A stretch of 64,000 nucleotides of DNA from Manis javanica. Its lineage: Eukaryota > Chordata > Mammalia > Pholidota > Manidae. The notes beneath the pieces are model-generated. The model did no database searches, was not told the DNA's origin, and saw only the letters and a program-made list of their open reading frames with translations. Positions 23,635-36,059 of the stretch are shown piece by piece. Position 1 is the stretch's first letter; every line of letters starts with the position of its first letter. The stretch is from positions 183,346,351 to 183,410,350 of the forward strand of contig NC_133156.1 in NCBI RefSeq assembly GCF_040802235.1, in the 5' to 3' direction. Made by a program: the position numbers and the translations under genes.

Positions 23635-24115
23635 AATCTTGCCATTCACAACAACATGGATGGACCTAAAGTGTATTATGCTAAGTGAAATAAGTCTGAC
23701 AGAGAAAGACAAATATGATTTCACATATATTTGGAATCTGAAAAAAAGAAAAATGAGCAAAAAAAAGAAATAGGTTCCTAAGTATAGAAAACAAGCTAGT
23801 GGTTGCTGGAAGGGAGGGGATGAGGGGATGGGTAAAATAGGTGAGGAGGATAAAGAGAAATGAAACTCCAATTATAAAATAAATAAGTGAGAGGGATGGA
23901 AGTACAGCATAGGGAATATAGTCAATAATATTATAATAACTTTGTATGGTGACAGATGGTAACCACAGTGTGTTGAGCATTTCATAATGTATGTAATTGT
24001 TGGATCACTATGTTGTACACTGGAAGCTAATATAATATTGTATGTCAACTTACAATATTCTCCTTGTAAATACATATATGTATCTTATAATACATATTCA
24101 AAAAAAAATTCTTCT
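23635..24115 (+). mobile_element. Old L1, 3' end (ORF2 terminus and 3' UTR)
   Basis: This is the last part of the old L1 started at 9045. It resumes exactly where the young L1 broke it ('aatcttgccattcacaacaacatggatgg', then 'gaaataagtctgacagagaaagacaaat'). It continues through a 3' UTR ending 'tgttgtacactggaagctaatataatattgtatgtcaa' and an A-rich end at about 24100-24115. Confidence 0.88.
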
Positions 24116-24598
24116 TTAAAAGATGTCACCACTGGGAAACTGGATAAAATTACAGGGGATCTTTTTGCACTATTTCTTACAACTCCATGTGACTCTATAC
24201 TTATCTCAAAATAAAAAGATTAATAAAAAAATCATTGCAGTGGGAAAAGAATTGTCCCTTCTGAGCCTTTTAAGGCATCTAGGGGAAGATGGTTTTGTTT
24301 TGTTGACCAGAGAAGTGTTTGTGATGATATGCTAAGGAAATGTAATAACAGAACAGAAGGAGAGGCAGAAAGACAGAGAGGCTGAAAGAAAGATAGGAAG
24401 GGATGGAGAGGAAGGAAAAAGACGGAAAACTGGAGATATTTAGATTTACAACACTTGCTATAAGAAACTGATGAGAAATCAAAGTTTGAGCGTAAGATTT
24501 CTTTAAAGAGGATTTCAGGAGATATTTTTGTATGATGTGTTATGTAACTTCTGGGTCTAGAAGAAAACTTCAGTAAAGATCTGCATTACTTATCAATC

Positions 24599-24720
24599 TT
24601 TTTTTTTTTTTAGGTGGGATTTGTGTTTATTTGGATGTGACACCATGACAATGGTCTGCAAGGTAGCCTGGAATGTTCAGGACATATTGGGTGGTTTGTC
24701 TGGGTTTTCAACCTTTAGGT
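24599..24720 (-). pseudogene. Possible 3' end of a retroposed transcript
   Basis: Read on the minus strand, sequence ending 'tccaaataaacac...cccaccta' runs into a 13-14-nt A-tract (24599-24612). AATAAA lies about 16 nt before the A-tract, the arrangement of a reverse-transcribed mRNA tail. I do not recognise the parent gene, and neither the 5' end nor a target duplication was found. Confidence 0.3.
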
Positions 24721-27442
24721 AAATTATCACCTTAGAACTGAGTTAAGAATGAGCTTTCAGATGACTATCCAAGTTGCTTATGCTCATGATGCAAGGGAGC
24801 CAGAGCTTGGCCCATCAGGAAACATGCGGTCCTTGGAATGGCTCCTCCAAAAAGGTGGGGCTGGACTGAAATCAGAATTAGAACCATGGGGGCAGCATGG
24901 GGGTGTAGGCCCAGATGTGTGAAATGGAGAATCATACTTTTATGTGGCTGTAAGTAAGCAAGGCAGAGTCTAAGAAAGTCTTTCAGAGGGTAATAGGCTG
25001 GGAATTAGTATGTAACTATTCAATTTCTGCTAATATTGAGATCTTTCATGGACGAGGAGGTCAGGCGCAGACATGACTGGGCATGTCCCAAACCCCTGTC
25101 TGGCCACTGGTGAGCAGAAGGTCATGGAGGGACCTGCAGTCAGGCCAACCACCTGCTATACCTCACACGTTCAGTGTGGTTAGACGTGCTCCCCCAAGCA
25201 CTACAGGGGTCATGGACCCTGCGGCTGGAAGCAGAGAAGGTTCAGAGGTGTGCAAGGCCCAGCCTAATAATTACATGTGGGCACAAAGCCACAGACACCA
25301 GCTCTGTGGCAGTTGCCTGCCAGCCCTAGAAAGCCTCTACCACAGAGTGGAATTCAGGCAGAGCTCACCACTGCATACCATGGGGAAGGGAAGTTGGGGA
25401 CAGAGTATGCAGTGACCTCAGGACTTCTGCAGCAGTTCATTCAAGGGCACAGCTGAGTGCTGTTTGGAAAGGCAGGAACAGGTGGCTCAGATAACTGAGG
25501 AACAATTAATGGTCAAGTTCATGAACAAATTTAGATTTCCCCAAGAAACCCGGTTTCTTGCTGTTGGGAATCTAACTCAGAAGGCAGAAGAAAAAGCAGC
25601 TCTCTTCAGGAAACCTGAAGGAGCTACCCAATGGACTGAGATGCAAGTGGGCTGCAGCCCTGGGCCCCAGCGATCCTGTGGGTGTGACTCAGCCTGCTGA
25701 GGTCAGGCCCCGACTAGTCAGGTTTGGTAGGTGGGGAGGAGCCCGTGGCCACAGGAGATTGCTTTACATAAGAAAACACAGGGAGGACAAAGACTTAGGG
25801 GGAGCAAGAGGATGTGGAGTTTGAGCAGCTGCTGGGAAGAGAAAGCTGTTCTGAGGGGGGTTTTAGGAAGTTCTGCAGTGTTCCCTGCCACGTAGCTGGC
25901 TCCCTCCTCAGCATCCTCAGTTAGCCACCCGCAAATGCTGACCCAGCTAATTTACAGAGAAGACTCTGCTCACTGGGGTAGACACATGAAGTGGTTTCAT
26001 TTTTTCCCATAACTGTTCTTACTCTGTAATTGTGTGCTATGCCACACTCCCCTTTCCCACTGGGCAGCAGCTCCACTGTCAACAGCTTGTCAAGACTCCA
26101 GAACTTTAACACTTCTAATTATTGAAACAGGTTCACTCCAGCATGGAAAACTCCAAAGCAGGCTAAAGTTGTCGGCCCAGCAGCTTTGAGTTAGGGGGCA
26201 GACTGGGTGGTGTGTAGGGATTGGAGCCCTCCTCTTGAGTACCTCCCAGCCCTTCCCATCCTGAGTCCAAGCTGTGAGGGCAGACAAGGAAGAGGTCTCT
26301 TTTATGGTACCTCTGTGGGTGTTGCTCCTTTTCTAGGCAACATGGGACCCTAGTAGATACCCAAATGCTGTCCTCTCTGGGGACAGCTAGGCCTCCCCAG
26401 CTCAACTTCCCAGACTCAAATGGTCTTCCCCTCAGAAAATAACCCCGGGTTCCCCTCACCCAAGAGACTGCTCAAGTTCAGCCACCGTCTCTGGTGTCTT
26501 CTGAACTGTGAAAATGCTCATGTTTGCTGAGCCCAATGGCCCAGGTACAGCTTTCCTGAGACCGCACGTCTAGCAGCTCTGCCATCTCCCTGCCACTCCT
26601 TTCCCCAGGCTCTGGCAGCGCCAGAAGCTCTGTGGGCCCAAAGACTCAGCACAGCTCAGAGAGAAAGAGTCGCCAGGCCCCAGCTTGGTGGAGGTGGAGA
26701 GGACCTGCGTTCTCCTGGGTCACCCTCTCCTAGCGGGTGGTGCTCTGCCAACCCTCCAGCCTCAGCTGTGCTGAGCCACCTTGCACTTCATGCCCTGGTA
26801 ACAGCAAAGTGTTTCTACTTCCTGTGCACTGCGGGGTTCCACATTTTCAGGTCCTTTGTCTTTGGAGGCACTGGACACCTGGAACGTGCTCCTCTTTTGA
26901 AGTCAGGTCGGACTCTAGTCCTCTCCCACTGAGACTGGCTCAGCACCCTCCTTCCTCTGCTCCAACGCCACCCTGTGAACATTCAAGTTTCAAGCATGTG
27001 CACCATGATGTTAACACCTTTCAGTGAGGAACCCTCCCACACTGGACATTCCTTGAAGACGAAAACTAGCTTCTTGATTTCCATATGTTATGCTGACAAC
27101 AGCTTCTGATTCATAGAAGATAACCCGTAAGTGCCTGGTGATTAGACTAAAGAGGAGAAATAAGGGGAACCAACTAAACCTCTCATCTTTCACAAGGAGG
27201 GGCGTGTGCAGTAATGCGTCAATGTGGGGGATGCCAGCCCCTGACATCTTCCTAATTTCTGGGATGTGAGGTCAGCCTATCTTAACTGAAACTTTCAAAG
27301 GCCAAATACTGTCCTTGCAGACCCCTGGTAACTAGAGCCCAGGTGGGTGGCCTCAGGGCAGCTCATAGGAAGCCCCACCCAGGATTTAACTGAGAGGAAG
27401 GGAAGTCCAGACAGAGGCCTGTGCCTTGGGACTGGGGCTGAG

Positions 27443-27511
27443 GCGGGGGTGGGGGGGGTGGGGGGGGGGGGGGGTGGGGGGGTGAGGGGGGTGGGGGGGT
27501 GGGGGGAGGGG
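27443..27511 (+). repeat. G-rich low-complexity tract
   Basis: About 70 bp consists almost only of G runs split by single T or A, including one run of 14 G. It is strongly quadruplex-prone. Run lengths in such a tract may be partly assembly-dependent. Confidence 0.9.
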
Positions 27512-28274
27512 TGCTGCTGCAGCAGGACGCTAAACAGGCTGGTCCTGGCAGTGACCTGGGCCTAGGGTGCTGGCCTCCTGCCCCTTTCCCCAGCCTCCCA
27601 CCAGTCTATAACCCACCAAATATCCTTCTACTAAAATCCTAAAAATTAGCAGAGGGCCTCCCTTATTTGCCGTAAGAGCCCTGACTAGCACACATGTCAA
27701 TAGATGTTAATTTATATTATAATGTATATTATATGAATACACATGTATATGTACATAAATACAGATATATAATCTAAATACAGATTACTTTAGGTATATT
27801 TAATCTAAACATAATCAGTAGTAGAATAAAAAATCAGATATAAAACTTGAAAATAACTAAACAAAAAAAAGAGCAAATGATAGTTGATTAACATAGGACA
27901 ACATAGGAAAAGAAGAAGAGTAGAAATGCAATGAGCCTAAGAATAAAAGGTTAAGTCAGCATATCATTTATCCTAATAAATGTGCCTGGGCTGCCCTCCC
28001 CATGTGACCCAGAAGGGCTCCCGGAATTCAGACGGGCGCATGCTGCACGGTTCTTGCGTGGCAAGTCCTTGGATTGGCTCTCCTCACTTCCATGCCATCT
28101 TCCTTCTGTTTGGAGAGGTTGTAAAACTAAAAGCTACCTTTTTTAAAGGCCTTCAAAAATGAAGGTGCTGGGTGTAATTCAGATTGGGCCGGTAAAATGC
28201 CCTCGAGGAAGACCACTGCTGTAATGGAGGTGAGGTGGAAGCCACTTTCTGCTGCCAGTTGATGGGAAACAAGC

Positions 28275-28490
28275 TTTTTTTTAACTGAAGTGTAGCTGAT
28301 ATACAATATTGGTTTCAGGTACACAACATAGTGATTCAACAGTTATCTACATTATTTAATGCTCACCGCAGTAAGTGTAGTTACCATCTGTTGACACAGA
28401 AAGACATTTCAGTATTTTTGATAATATCCTCTATGCTGTACTTTCATCCCTGTGACTAATTTGTATTGTAATTGAGATTTTGACAGGAAA
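28275..28490 (-). mobile_element. L1 3' UTR fragment, reverse strand
   Basis: 'tttttttaactgaagtgtagctgatatacaatattgg' followed by 'caggtacacaacatagtgattcaacagtt' is the reversed 3' end of an old mammalian L1 subfamily, including its T-run (the poly(A) complement). Confidence 0.7.
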
Positions 28491-28780
28491 CAAGTTTGAG
28501 CAAAGAGCAGATGGGTGGTGGACCAGACCTCTATTCCCCTGTCTGGTCCCTAACATGGAGGGATGAGAGGTGGTGTGCTGGTGACAGTGATAGCTTCCTA
28601 ACCCCTGAACAGTAACTTGGAATCAATAATCCAGTGGAGGTCCCCAACCTCCATTCCTCCAACCTCCCTTAACACTTTAATAAAAACCTAATTCCCTGCA
28701 TTAAATCCCTTTCCACTTGAAACACCTATGGTGGTTTCTATTTCCTCCACAGAAATCTGAGTATTGTATATTGTTTACAA
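28491..28780. other. Short intergenic stretch, nothing recognised
   Basis: No repeat or gene was identified. Confidence 0.4.
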
Positions 28781-28799
28781 AAGGCAGGCCTAAAATAAA

Positions 28800-29530
28800 T
28801 TAACGTTTAAAAATAGAAATACATAAAGCGACCCATAAAACTCTTCTGTAAAAGGATGAGCTAGTCCATTAATGAAAAGAAAACAGGGTTTAATATCAAA
28901 AACAGAAGAATTCAAGGAAAAAACATAATACAGCATATTAAATCAACACAAGATGCAAATCACAGAAGATGATATATAAGGACCACGAATATGTTTATGT
29001 TCTGCATAAAACAGCACCTAAATATTAAAAATAAAAACCTTAGAAATCAGGAAGAAAATGGTAAGACTATAATCTTAATGGTAACCTTTTATGCACTTTG
29101 ATGAATCAAGTGGAATTAAATAATATAATCAATAAGCTTTCAACATTGTAGCCCACAAACACCTAATTCATATTCCTTTAAAATGGCCATTAGACATTCA
29201 CACAAACCAATGTTATATATTAGGTCATAAGAGAAATTTCAAAAAGTTCTTAGATGTAAACCCATTTGACCATAATCCAGCAAAACGGAGAATTAATAAG
29301 AAAAATATTGAATAATAGAATCCAAATACCAGGAAGTTAAGCAATAGTATTCTAAATAACTCTTGGGTAAGAAAGGAAGTAAAACATGTCATTAAATAGG
29401 GTTTTGAAAATAACAAGAGTAATAACACCAGGTTTCGAAACTTCTTGCATATGACAAGGCTATACGCAGAAAAAAACTCACCTCCTAAAATCCTTTTAAT
29501 TTAAAAAAGGAATAATGAAAATAAATTAAT
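28800..29530 (+). mobile_element. Very diverged L1 ORF2 fragment
   Basis: Scattered L1 ORF2 blocks are recognisable on the plus strand, for example 'ttgaccataatccagc', 'aggaagttaagcaatag' and 'ctaaataactcttgggtaagaaag'. These match the endonuclease-to-RT linker region. It is heavily mutated with unsure ends. Confidence 0.55.
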
Positions 29531-29654
29531 TAAATATTCATCTCAGAAGGAAAGTTTGTTGTATGGGTTTTGTTTGTTTACTGTGATTGGAGAGGGCAGT
29601 TTCATCTCTGTATTCACCTGCCTTGCCTCTCTATCCAACAGCCTTCATTTTTTG

Positions 29655-30050
29655 TATATTCCTTTTTTTCCAGCTTCATTGAAGTATAAGTGACAAATAA
29701 AAATTGCATATATTTAAGATATACAACCTGATGTTTTGATATATGTGTACATTGTGCAATGATCATCACCACGATCATCTAATTAACACACTTATTACCT
29801 CACATAGTTACTATTGCGTGTGTGTGTGGTGGGAACAAGTGAGATCTACCCTCTTAGCAAATGTCAAGTACACAACACGCTATCGTTCAGGACAGTCACG
29901 GTGTTGCGTGTCAGCCCCTGAAAGCTTACTCATCTTGCATAATGGAAACTTGGTATCATTTAACCATCACCTCTCCATTTTCCTCTCCCCACAACCCCCA
30001 TTTTACTCTCTGCTTCTATGAGTTTGACTATTTCAGACTAAAAACAAACT
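29655..30050 (-). mobile_element. Old L1 3' UTR, reverse strand
   Basis: 'cagcttcattgaagtataagtgacaaataaaaattg...tttaagatatacaacctgatgttttgatatatgtgtacattgtg' is the reversed 3' UTR of an old L1M-type element. The match continues to 'tctgcttctatgagtttgac'. It holds no ORF. Confidence 0.75.
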
Positions 30051-30546
30051 TATTTTAATGTAAAATAAACGTAAAGCTTGAAAAGGTATTGCTATAATGA
30101 AAGCAGAGATTAATTCACTGAAAAACAGGCTCTGCTTTTAGGGGAGCCCAAGCTAAGACTGTTGGTATGGGAAGTGGTCCTAGAAAGTGGGCTCTCAGGC
30201 TGGGACTTTATAAGTGGGTCATTCACGGGTCATATAGCCTTCAGGTCCCCATAGCTGGTGGGGGTGAGGTGATAATAACTCTTAACATACATTGACATCA
30301 CAGTTACTATGACTCTGACCCGTAGTTGACTGGGATGAGGTACAGATGGAAGATGGAATGTTGCGTTAGCAAGAGGGGTGGTATTTGAACTATTGGAGTC
30401 AATCATAATTAAAAGTGTTTTGAAGTTGTCCAGGTTTTAATTGCATTGAAAAATTGATGGAATCAGGACAGCCAATTCTGAACAGATTACTTCTACAGAA
30501 GTGGTTAGTGAACCTCTCATTTCCAGAACGTATAGGGCACACTGTC
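30051..30546. other. Intergenic stretch, nothing recognised
   Basis: No gene or clear repeat was identified. Confidence 0.4.
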
Positions 30547-30562
30547 AAAAATCAGGCCCAGA

Positions 30563-31156
30563 CTTAGAACCTCACACCCCCTGTTTTGAGAGAAATCTGC
30601 ATCCGTGGATGTTTTGTTGCCCTTGTCTAGCTTGGATTAATACTTAGTCTATAGGCACAGACCTGATCATCTACATTTGCCCTCTTACAGCACTAAATTA
30701 TGTTTTCTACCTTTATCTTGCATCTACCTACCACTTCAGCATTTTATTTAAAAAATAATAATAATAATAAGGGAGAAATGTGGGATTCACATATAAATCA
30801 AGCATAAAAATCAAATGAATAATCATATCTGACTTGATTGTTTATAGTTCATGATGTGTGATCAAAACCGAAAGTTTCTGTGATATGACTGCCCTTGCAC
30901 TGTTCACCATGTAAGAACTTATTCACTATGTAAGAACTTGTTCACCATGTAAGAACTTGTTTGTTATGCTTCAGAAGATTAGAGACTGTTGAGAATTAGG
31001 CTTGGGGTTGATTAATGATTGTGCATTGAGTCCCCTATACAGAATTTTATTGTTGTTAACAGCCATTTGATCAATAAATATGAGAGATGCCCTCTCAAAA
31101 AAAAAAAAAGGTATATGTGAGGTGACTACCTGAATGAAGTATAAGTAATCAAAAAA
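30563..31156 (+). mobile_element. 5'-truncated second copy of the L1/ERV 3' end
   Basis: The copy aligns from 23041 of the long insertion (CTYAGAACCTCAC) to its 3' end, through the same purine stretch, TGTGGGATT, the repeated 'taagaacttgttc' units and AATAAA. A short A-tract (about 31098-31110) is followed by about 40 bp of extra sequence and a second A-tract. A 16-bp target duplication encloses it: AAAAATCAGGCCCAGA (30547-30562) and AAAAATCAGACCCAGA (31157-31172), one mismatch. So this 3' end was mobilised on its own RNA, ending in the ERV-type poly(A). It starts 3' of the CTE-like hairpin. Confidence 0.85.
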
Positions 31157-31172
31157 AAAAATCAGACCCAGA

Positions 31173-31740
31173 ATCTAATGATAATGGTAGAAAATAGAAA
31201 AGGAGACAGGTATCCACAATAGGTGTCACATGTTCGAGTCAGGGTCCTCATATGAAAGGAACAAATCTGTGAGACATAGGATGGGGACATTTGGGTGTAT
31301 GACTCTGATAATTCTAAATCCCTAGATTCCCCTGAATTTTCTGCACTAGGAGAAGAGCCACCACCCCCTCATTAGAGAGAGCAGTCTCATCTTGCCTAGA
31401 GACCTGAGATAAGTATATCGACCCTTATCATTCATAGTTATTGATGGGCTGACATGTCTCAGTCCAGCCTGAGGATAAGAATATGGTTCTTGCTCCAAGA
31501 GGAATTGCAGGACCTGACTCATAGTTACTGGCAGGAACCAGGTAGCACATCCAAGGGTGGACCTTGGAGGCATTAGCCCTGGGGATGCAAAATATAAGGA
31601 TTGGTAGGGAGAATACATTGATGAGGGGCCCTCATCAGAGACTGCAGATGTAATACGCTGAAAGGACAGATGCAAACAATTTATCAGAGAGTTATTTCAA
31701 GCCTTTAAAAAAAGATAGTTAAGGAAAAAGTTTTTAAAAA
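31173..31740. other. Intergenic stretch, possibly old ERV, not assigned
   Basis: 31200-31680 has the texture of an old repeat, but I could not assign it to a family. The longest frame, on the minus strand (31346-31675), has no known domain. Confidence 0.3.
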
Positions 31741-32000
31741 TTGCCCCAGAGGATACAAAATTATAAAAGGTTTTCTGATTTATAAAATAAAGGTAACATA
31801 TCCCGGAAGGCAAAAATGACAATAAAAATTACAGACCAATTTCTTTTTTCAACAGAAGGGGAAAATTTCTAAACAAAATATTAGCAAATCTTTTGAACAG
31901 TGTATTTTAAAAATATATAACACACAGAGTCTAAATAAGGGTTTATTCCAGACTCCAGTAGACAATCAGAAAGAGAATATGTTTACAGAGAAGATCTGTC
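31740..32000 (+). mobile_element. Old L1 ORF2 fragment (RT region)
   Basis: 'aattacagaccaatttc', 'aaacaaaatattagcaaat' and 'gggtttattccag' correspond to the NYRPIS, NKILAN and GFIPG codons of L1 RT. It is diverged and out of frame. Confidence 0.7.
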
Positions 32001-32159
32001 CCTATGTGAAAGAATTATAGCAAACTGTCTTCAGGATTGATCTGTCATCTTTTGGAATAATTTTTCTGCTTTCTATGGGAGAATATTTGAACTTAGAGTA
32101 CTTAACTGTGATGTTCTAAAATACATGTTAAAAAGTAAAGGGTTTTTATAAATTTCACT

Positions 32160-32400
32160 TTCTGTTATTTGTAGTTAGCATATAGAGATACAATTACTTT
32201 GTATATATTAAGTTTGTATCTATCTACCTTACTAAATTCAGTTAATTTTTGTAGATTTTCTATATACATAATCATTAAATCTGCAAATAATGCAACTTTT
32301 ACTTCATTTCCAATCTTCATACATTAAAATATATTTTTTCTTATTGCACTCGCTAGACCTCTAGTATAATACTGAATATATATATAGTGAGGAAATCCTT
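32160..32400 (-). mobile_element. Old L1 ORF2 fragment, reverse strand (RT region)
   Basis: Reversed RT active-site surroundings are recognisable: 'agattttctatatacataatcattaaatctgcaaataatg...cttattgcactcgctagacctctagtataatactgaat'. It is opposite in orientation to the neighbouring fragments, so a separate element or an inversion. Confidence 0.7.
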
Positions 32401-32569
32401 TCTAAGAATGATACCACAGACAGATATCATGAGAACTAAATCACTGACTTTCACAATGTAAAAAAAAATCTGTATATCAAAAAATTCTTAAATAAGATTA
32501 ATAAGCAAATAACAATTCAGAGGGAAAACAATTGCACCTTTTTAAGGAAGCGAAGATTTGATATCTATA

Positions 32570-33300
32570 ATAAATGTAATGCAAATGTATCCATAAATTG
32601 TTCTTATAAATCAGTAGGAAAAAGACAAATGGCCAAATAGAAAAATGAACAAGGAAGATGAACATGAAACTCAAAAAGAAGAAATACAAACAAATGCTGA
32701 TGTTTAAAAAAATGGCCAAAGTCAATAATCAGGAAGATGCAAATTTTAAAAAATGAAATGCCATTGTATACCAACTAATTTGACAAATATCTAATAATGA
32801 TAATAATAACTAGAATTGAAGATATGGGGAAATGGGTACCCTCATGCCCTGCTTGCTTGAGCATAATAGGCACAAACTCTTTCAAGGACAATTTGAAAAT
32901 AAATAGCAAACACCTGAATAACGTTTATATATATTTTTGAACCAAAATTCTACATCTAGGGTCTCTACCCAAAAATATGCACTTTGACTTCAGAAAAGGG
33001 CTTTGACTTCAAAATATTCATTGCCAATAGCAAAAACAATTAGAAGAAATCTAAATCTGTAGCAATAGGGAATGTATTAAGTGTCAGATATACATTTATA
33101 TGCCATTAATATGTATTGCCTATACATTAAAATGTTTCAGAAGCATCCTTAGTGACTTGGAAACACTGCACTATATTCTTAAATTAGAAATCAGTTTACC
33201 GAACACATGTATCACATTTCTATTTTTGTAAAACAATATGTAAGAAGATATATGTCAGTAGTGATTATCACTGGCTTGTGGGATTCTCATTTAATTTGTA
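32570..33300 (+). mobile_element. Diverged L1/HAL1-type ORF2 3' part
   Basis: Blocks such as 'gatgcaaattttaaaaaatgaaatgccattgtatacc', 'gaagatatggggaaatgggtaccctcatg' and 'ttctacatctagggtctctaccc' follow the order of an L1M or HAL1 C-terminal ORF2 region. No open frame remains. Confidence 0.6.
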
Positions 33301-34095
33301 TTATCTTTCATTGCTTTCTGCCTTTTCCAAATTTTTACAGGCAACATACACTTCTATAATTTTTTATAAAAGCTTAAATGCTAGAACAAGCAAACAAAAA
33401 CAGTACTTTAAGGTCTCACCCCACAAAGTGGCTACAATTCCTTCTGTTGGGTTTGTGAGCTGCCCAGGACGAAAGTGGCAGCAGGAAATAAAAAATGAAG
33501 TTACTATTTTTGCATTAATTACTATTATTGTAGAGGCACAGCTGCAGTCTGTCGGTTGCAGAGTTCCTGTTAGTGAGCCTTAAGTCTTCAGGGAGTCTCT
33601 GTGCCCCTCTAGCAAATCTCTGAGCGGCACGCAGACATCCCCTTCCGGCTGAATTAGAAACGCAGCAAAGACCATCCCGGCTTCTGGATGGACAAACAGC
33701 GCCTCAGGGTGGAAAGGGGATTTGCCCATCCCGACAGGGGAAGGGCCAGGCTCAGAGCAAGAAGCCACCTTGGGAGGCGTTGGGCCCCCAGCACACTGCC
33801 GAGGCTCTGGTGCCCTCCGTTGGTAGAGCCCAGGGCTTGAGCCCGCAGCCAGGGGAGCGCTACCTCACAAAAATCACTGTCTCTCATGGGGCCTTGCAAA
33901 CCGTCAGAAGGCCCTTCCCGATACCAAGGCAAAACCTGCCTCTCTGGAATTCCCTCTCACTGGCCTTCATCAGAGAAATGGAATTTCTGGAGTTGTTCTG
34001 ATGTGCCTCTAGGTCCTGCTGGGACACCAGTCATTGCCCATCCCACAGACAAAATAACTCTTTGCATATATAATAACTTTCTGTGATCTGCCCCC
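33301..34095. other. Intergenic, locally GC-rich, no gene supported
   Basis: 33590-33900 is GC-rich with several short frames on both strands (for example 33654-33932 minus). There are no convincing splice sites or domains. Confidence 0.4.
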
Positions 34096-34099
34096 CTTT

Positions 34100-34290
34100 G
34101 TTTAATTAACAGTTTTATTGCCTTAAAATTCATGTACCATAAATATACAATTCAATGATTTTTAGTAAATGTATAAAGTTGTGCAATCATTACAACAATT
34201 TAATTTTAGAACACTCCAATCACCCCAAAAAGAAATTCTGTACCCTTTGGTAGTCACCTCCTCCTGCTCCTTTCCTACCTGTTCCCAAGG
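34100..34290 (-). mobile_element. Old L1 3' UTR, reverse strand
   Basis: 'cagttttattgccttaaaattcatgtaccataaatatacaattcaatgatttttagtaaatg' then 'gtgcaatcattacaacaattt...caccccaaaaagaaattctgtaccc' is a reversed L1M-type 3' UTR. Confidence 0.75.
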
Positions 34291-36059
34291 TTTCTGTTTT
34301 ATTCCAGAGTTTACAGCTTGGATGAGTCTCTCTGAGGCTAGTATTGCCTCCATACCTTTTTTTCTTTCCTTTTCTTTTCTTCTTTAAACTGTGTACAGTT
34401 CCTTTGGGCTCAGTTTTAAAGAATCCGGGCTAACCCAGATTTAGAGACTGCAGAGGGGTGAAGGTCAATGATTAGATCATGGACTGTGCCAGTCTCCACC
34501 TCCACGCTTTGCAAGCATGTTATGAATAAGGTGGCCACTGTGCTCCGGACTGAGCATTTGGTGTGATTTAGTTCCATTTACCAGGGACGATCAAAGCCCA
34601 GGCAGGGATGGCACCCATGATGCACCTCTGAACACAGCAGATGGATTGTTTTGAAAAAAAGAAGCTCTTGCTTCTCGCTCACCTTGCTGAGATCAACAAT
34701 GATGATTCGAGAACAGTGTCAACTTGACATTGCACTGAGGGGTACACCGTGAGGAGTGCTGGCAGAAGACCTCCGTGCAGCAATTGCAGGCCAACAAAAG
34801 CCTTCCCAAGTCCTGGTCCAGGGCATTTGGGGATGTGGCTGGAGGCAGGCAACAATTTGGATGGGTCCTGAAACGGGGTGAGGGGCGTGGCCAAGGCTCG
34901 CTTTCCCCCCATAGCCTTTCGGGGAAGGAGGCTGTGTCCTGCATCTGAATGTATCAGGTGAAACAAGGGACCACAGAAGGAGCGTGCTCTGCCCTGAAGA
35001 GTCATTCTGGCGTTAACTCTCTAACCAGGAACAGAAGTCTTCCACTCTGAAAACACCTCTATAGCACACTATGCTGGCCACATGTTTCTAGTTAATCTGT
35101 TATGCCCCCCACCCAACTTTTATGTTAATATCATCAAACTAACCCCTTAATCAGCTTCCACTTCAGCCCAACTCCACAAACATGGTTTTGGTTATGGTTT
35201 TTAACCTTCATTCCACAAATAAGTCTACAACCATTATGTTTAAACCATACCAATATTTCCAAGGCTTCTTTCTATCCTAAGTTGTAAGATTTTCCCAAAA
35301 CTACCATTTCCCAACCTATTTCTCAGAAATTGCTTCACCCCCACTGAAGTCTGAAATTGCTATTTCTGGTAGTGAAGCTAAGTGATGAGGAAACCCTCTG
35401 AAAAGTAGAAATAAAGGCCAAGAAAAGGTTTAAAATTCCAGTGGGTTTTACAACTGAATCTAAAGTTTCCCCAGCATCAAACCACCTTCCCTTCCTGTTT
35501 CTCTCTCTGTCTTAGCTATTTGATATTTTCTTTTTTAAAGAAATAGTAGAGGCTTGAAAAATAGGAAATGATAGACCCAAATGCTCAGAAAAATGTGTAA
35601 CACCAAACCTGAAGCTGATTTCCAAACAAAGTGTAAACCCTTGGACTCTACACCCCTTCCCACCCTGCAGCAGCCCCTGCTCATGCGCGCCTCTCAGGTG
35701 CCCCTCTTTCAAAAACAGATGAGAAAAAAAACACTCCTACTCCTAAAGTGAAACCACAGATTCTGACATTTTTTTAAATGCTCAGAAAAGTAGAAATAGA
35801 GACAGTTTTACTAGTCCCTTCAGGTATTTTTACATCATTACACTCTTACCACAGGGTCATCACTGAGCCATCTCTGGCAGGCGCCTCAGGATGCACACAC
35901 AGCATCTACCCCCCACACACTCCCAAAACATCAGTGTGTTTTTCCTGCTGGGGCTTCCTCATCAAGCAAGTTTAAAGAGTGTGCTCTGGTTAACTCTGCC
36001 TCCAAGATTGGAGAGACAGGTGATTCAGGGGTTCTTGGCTTCCCAGAGCAGAGACTCAG
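34291..36059. other. Intergenic DNA, nothing recognised
   Basis: No gene or certain repeat was identified. The longest open frame (34679-35005 minus) has no domain. Confidence 0.4.

Larger units (their letters stand above)
24116..28274. other. Intergenic DNA without a supported gene
   Basis: A GA-rich low-complexity stretch is at about 24345-24430. A possible retroposed transcript end is at 24599 and a G-rich tract near 27450. 25080-27600 is fairly GC-rich. Open frames (for example 25083-25415 plus and 26163-26459 minus) show no recognisable domain. Confidence 0.5.

Noticed and set aside
27347..27565. Gly-rich open frame over the G tract
   Set aside because: It is a translation of the simple G-rich repeat.
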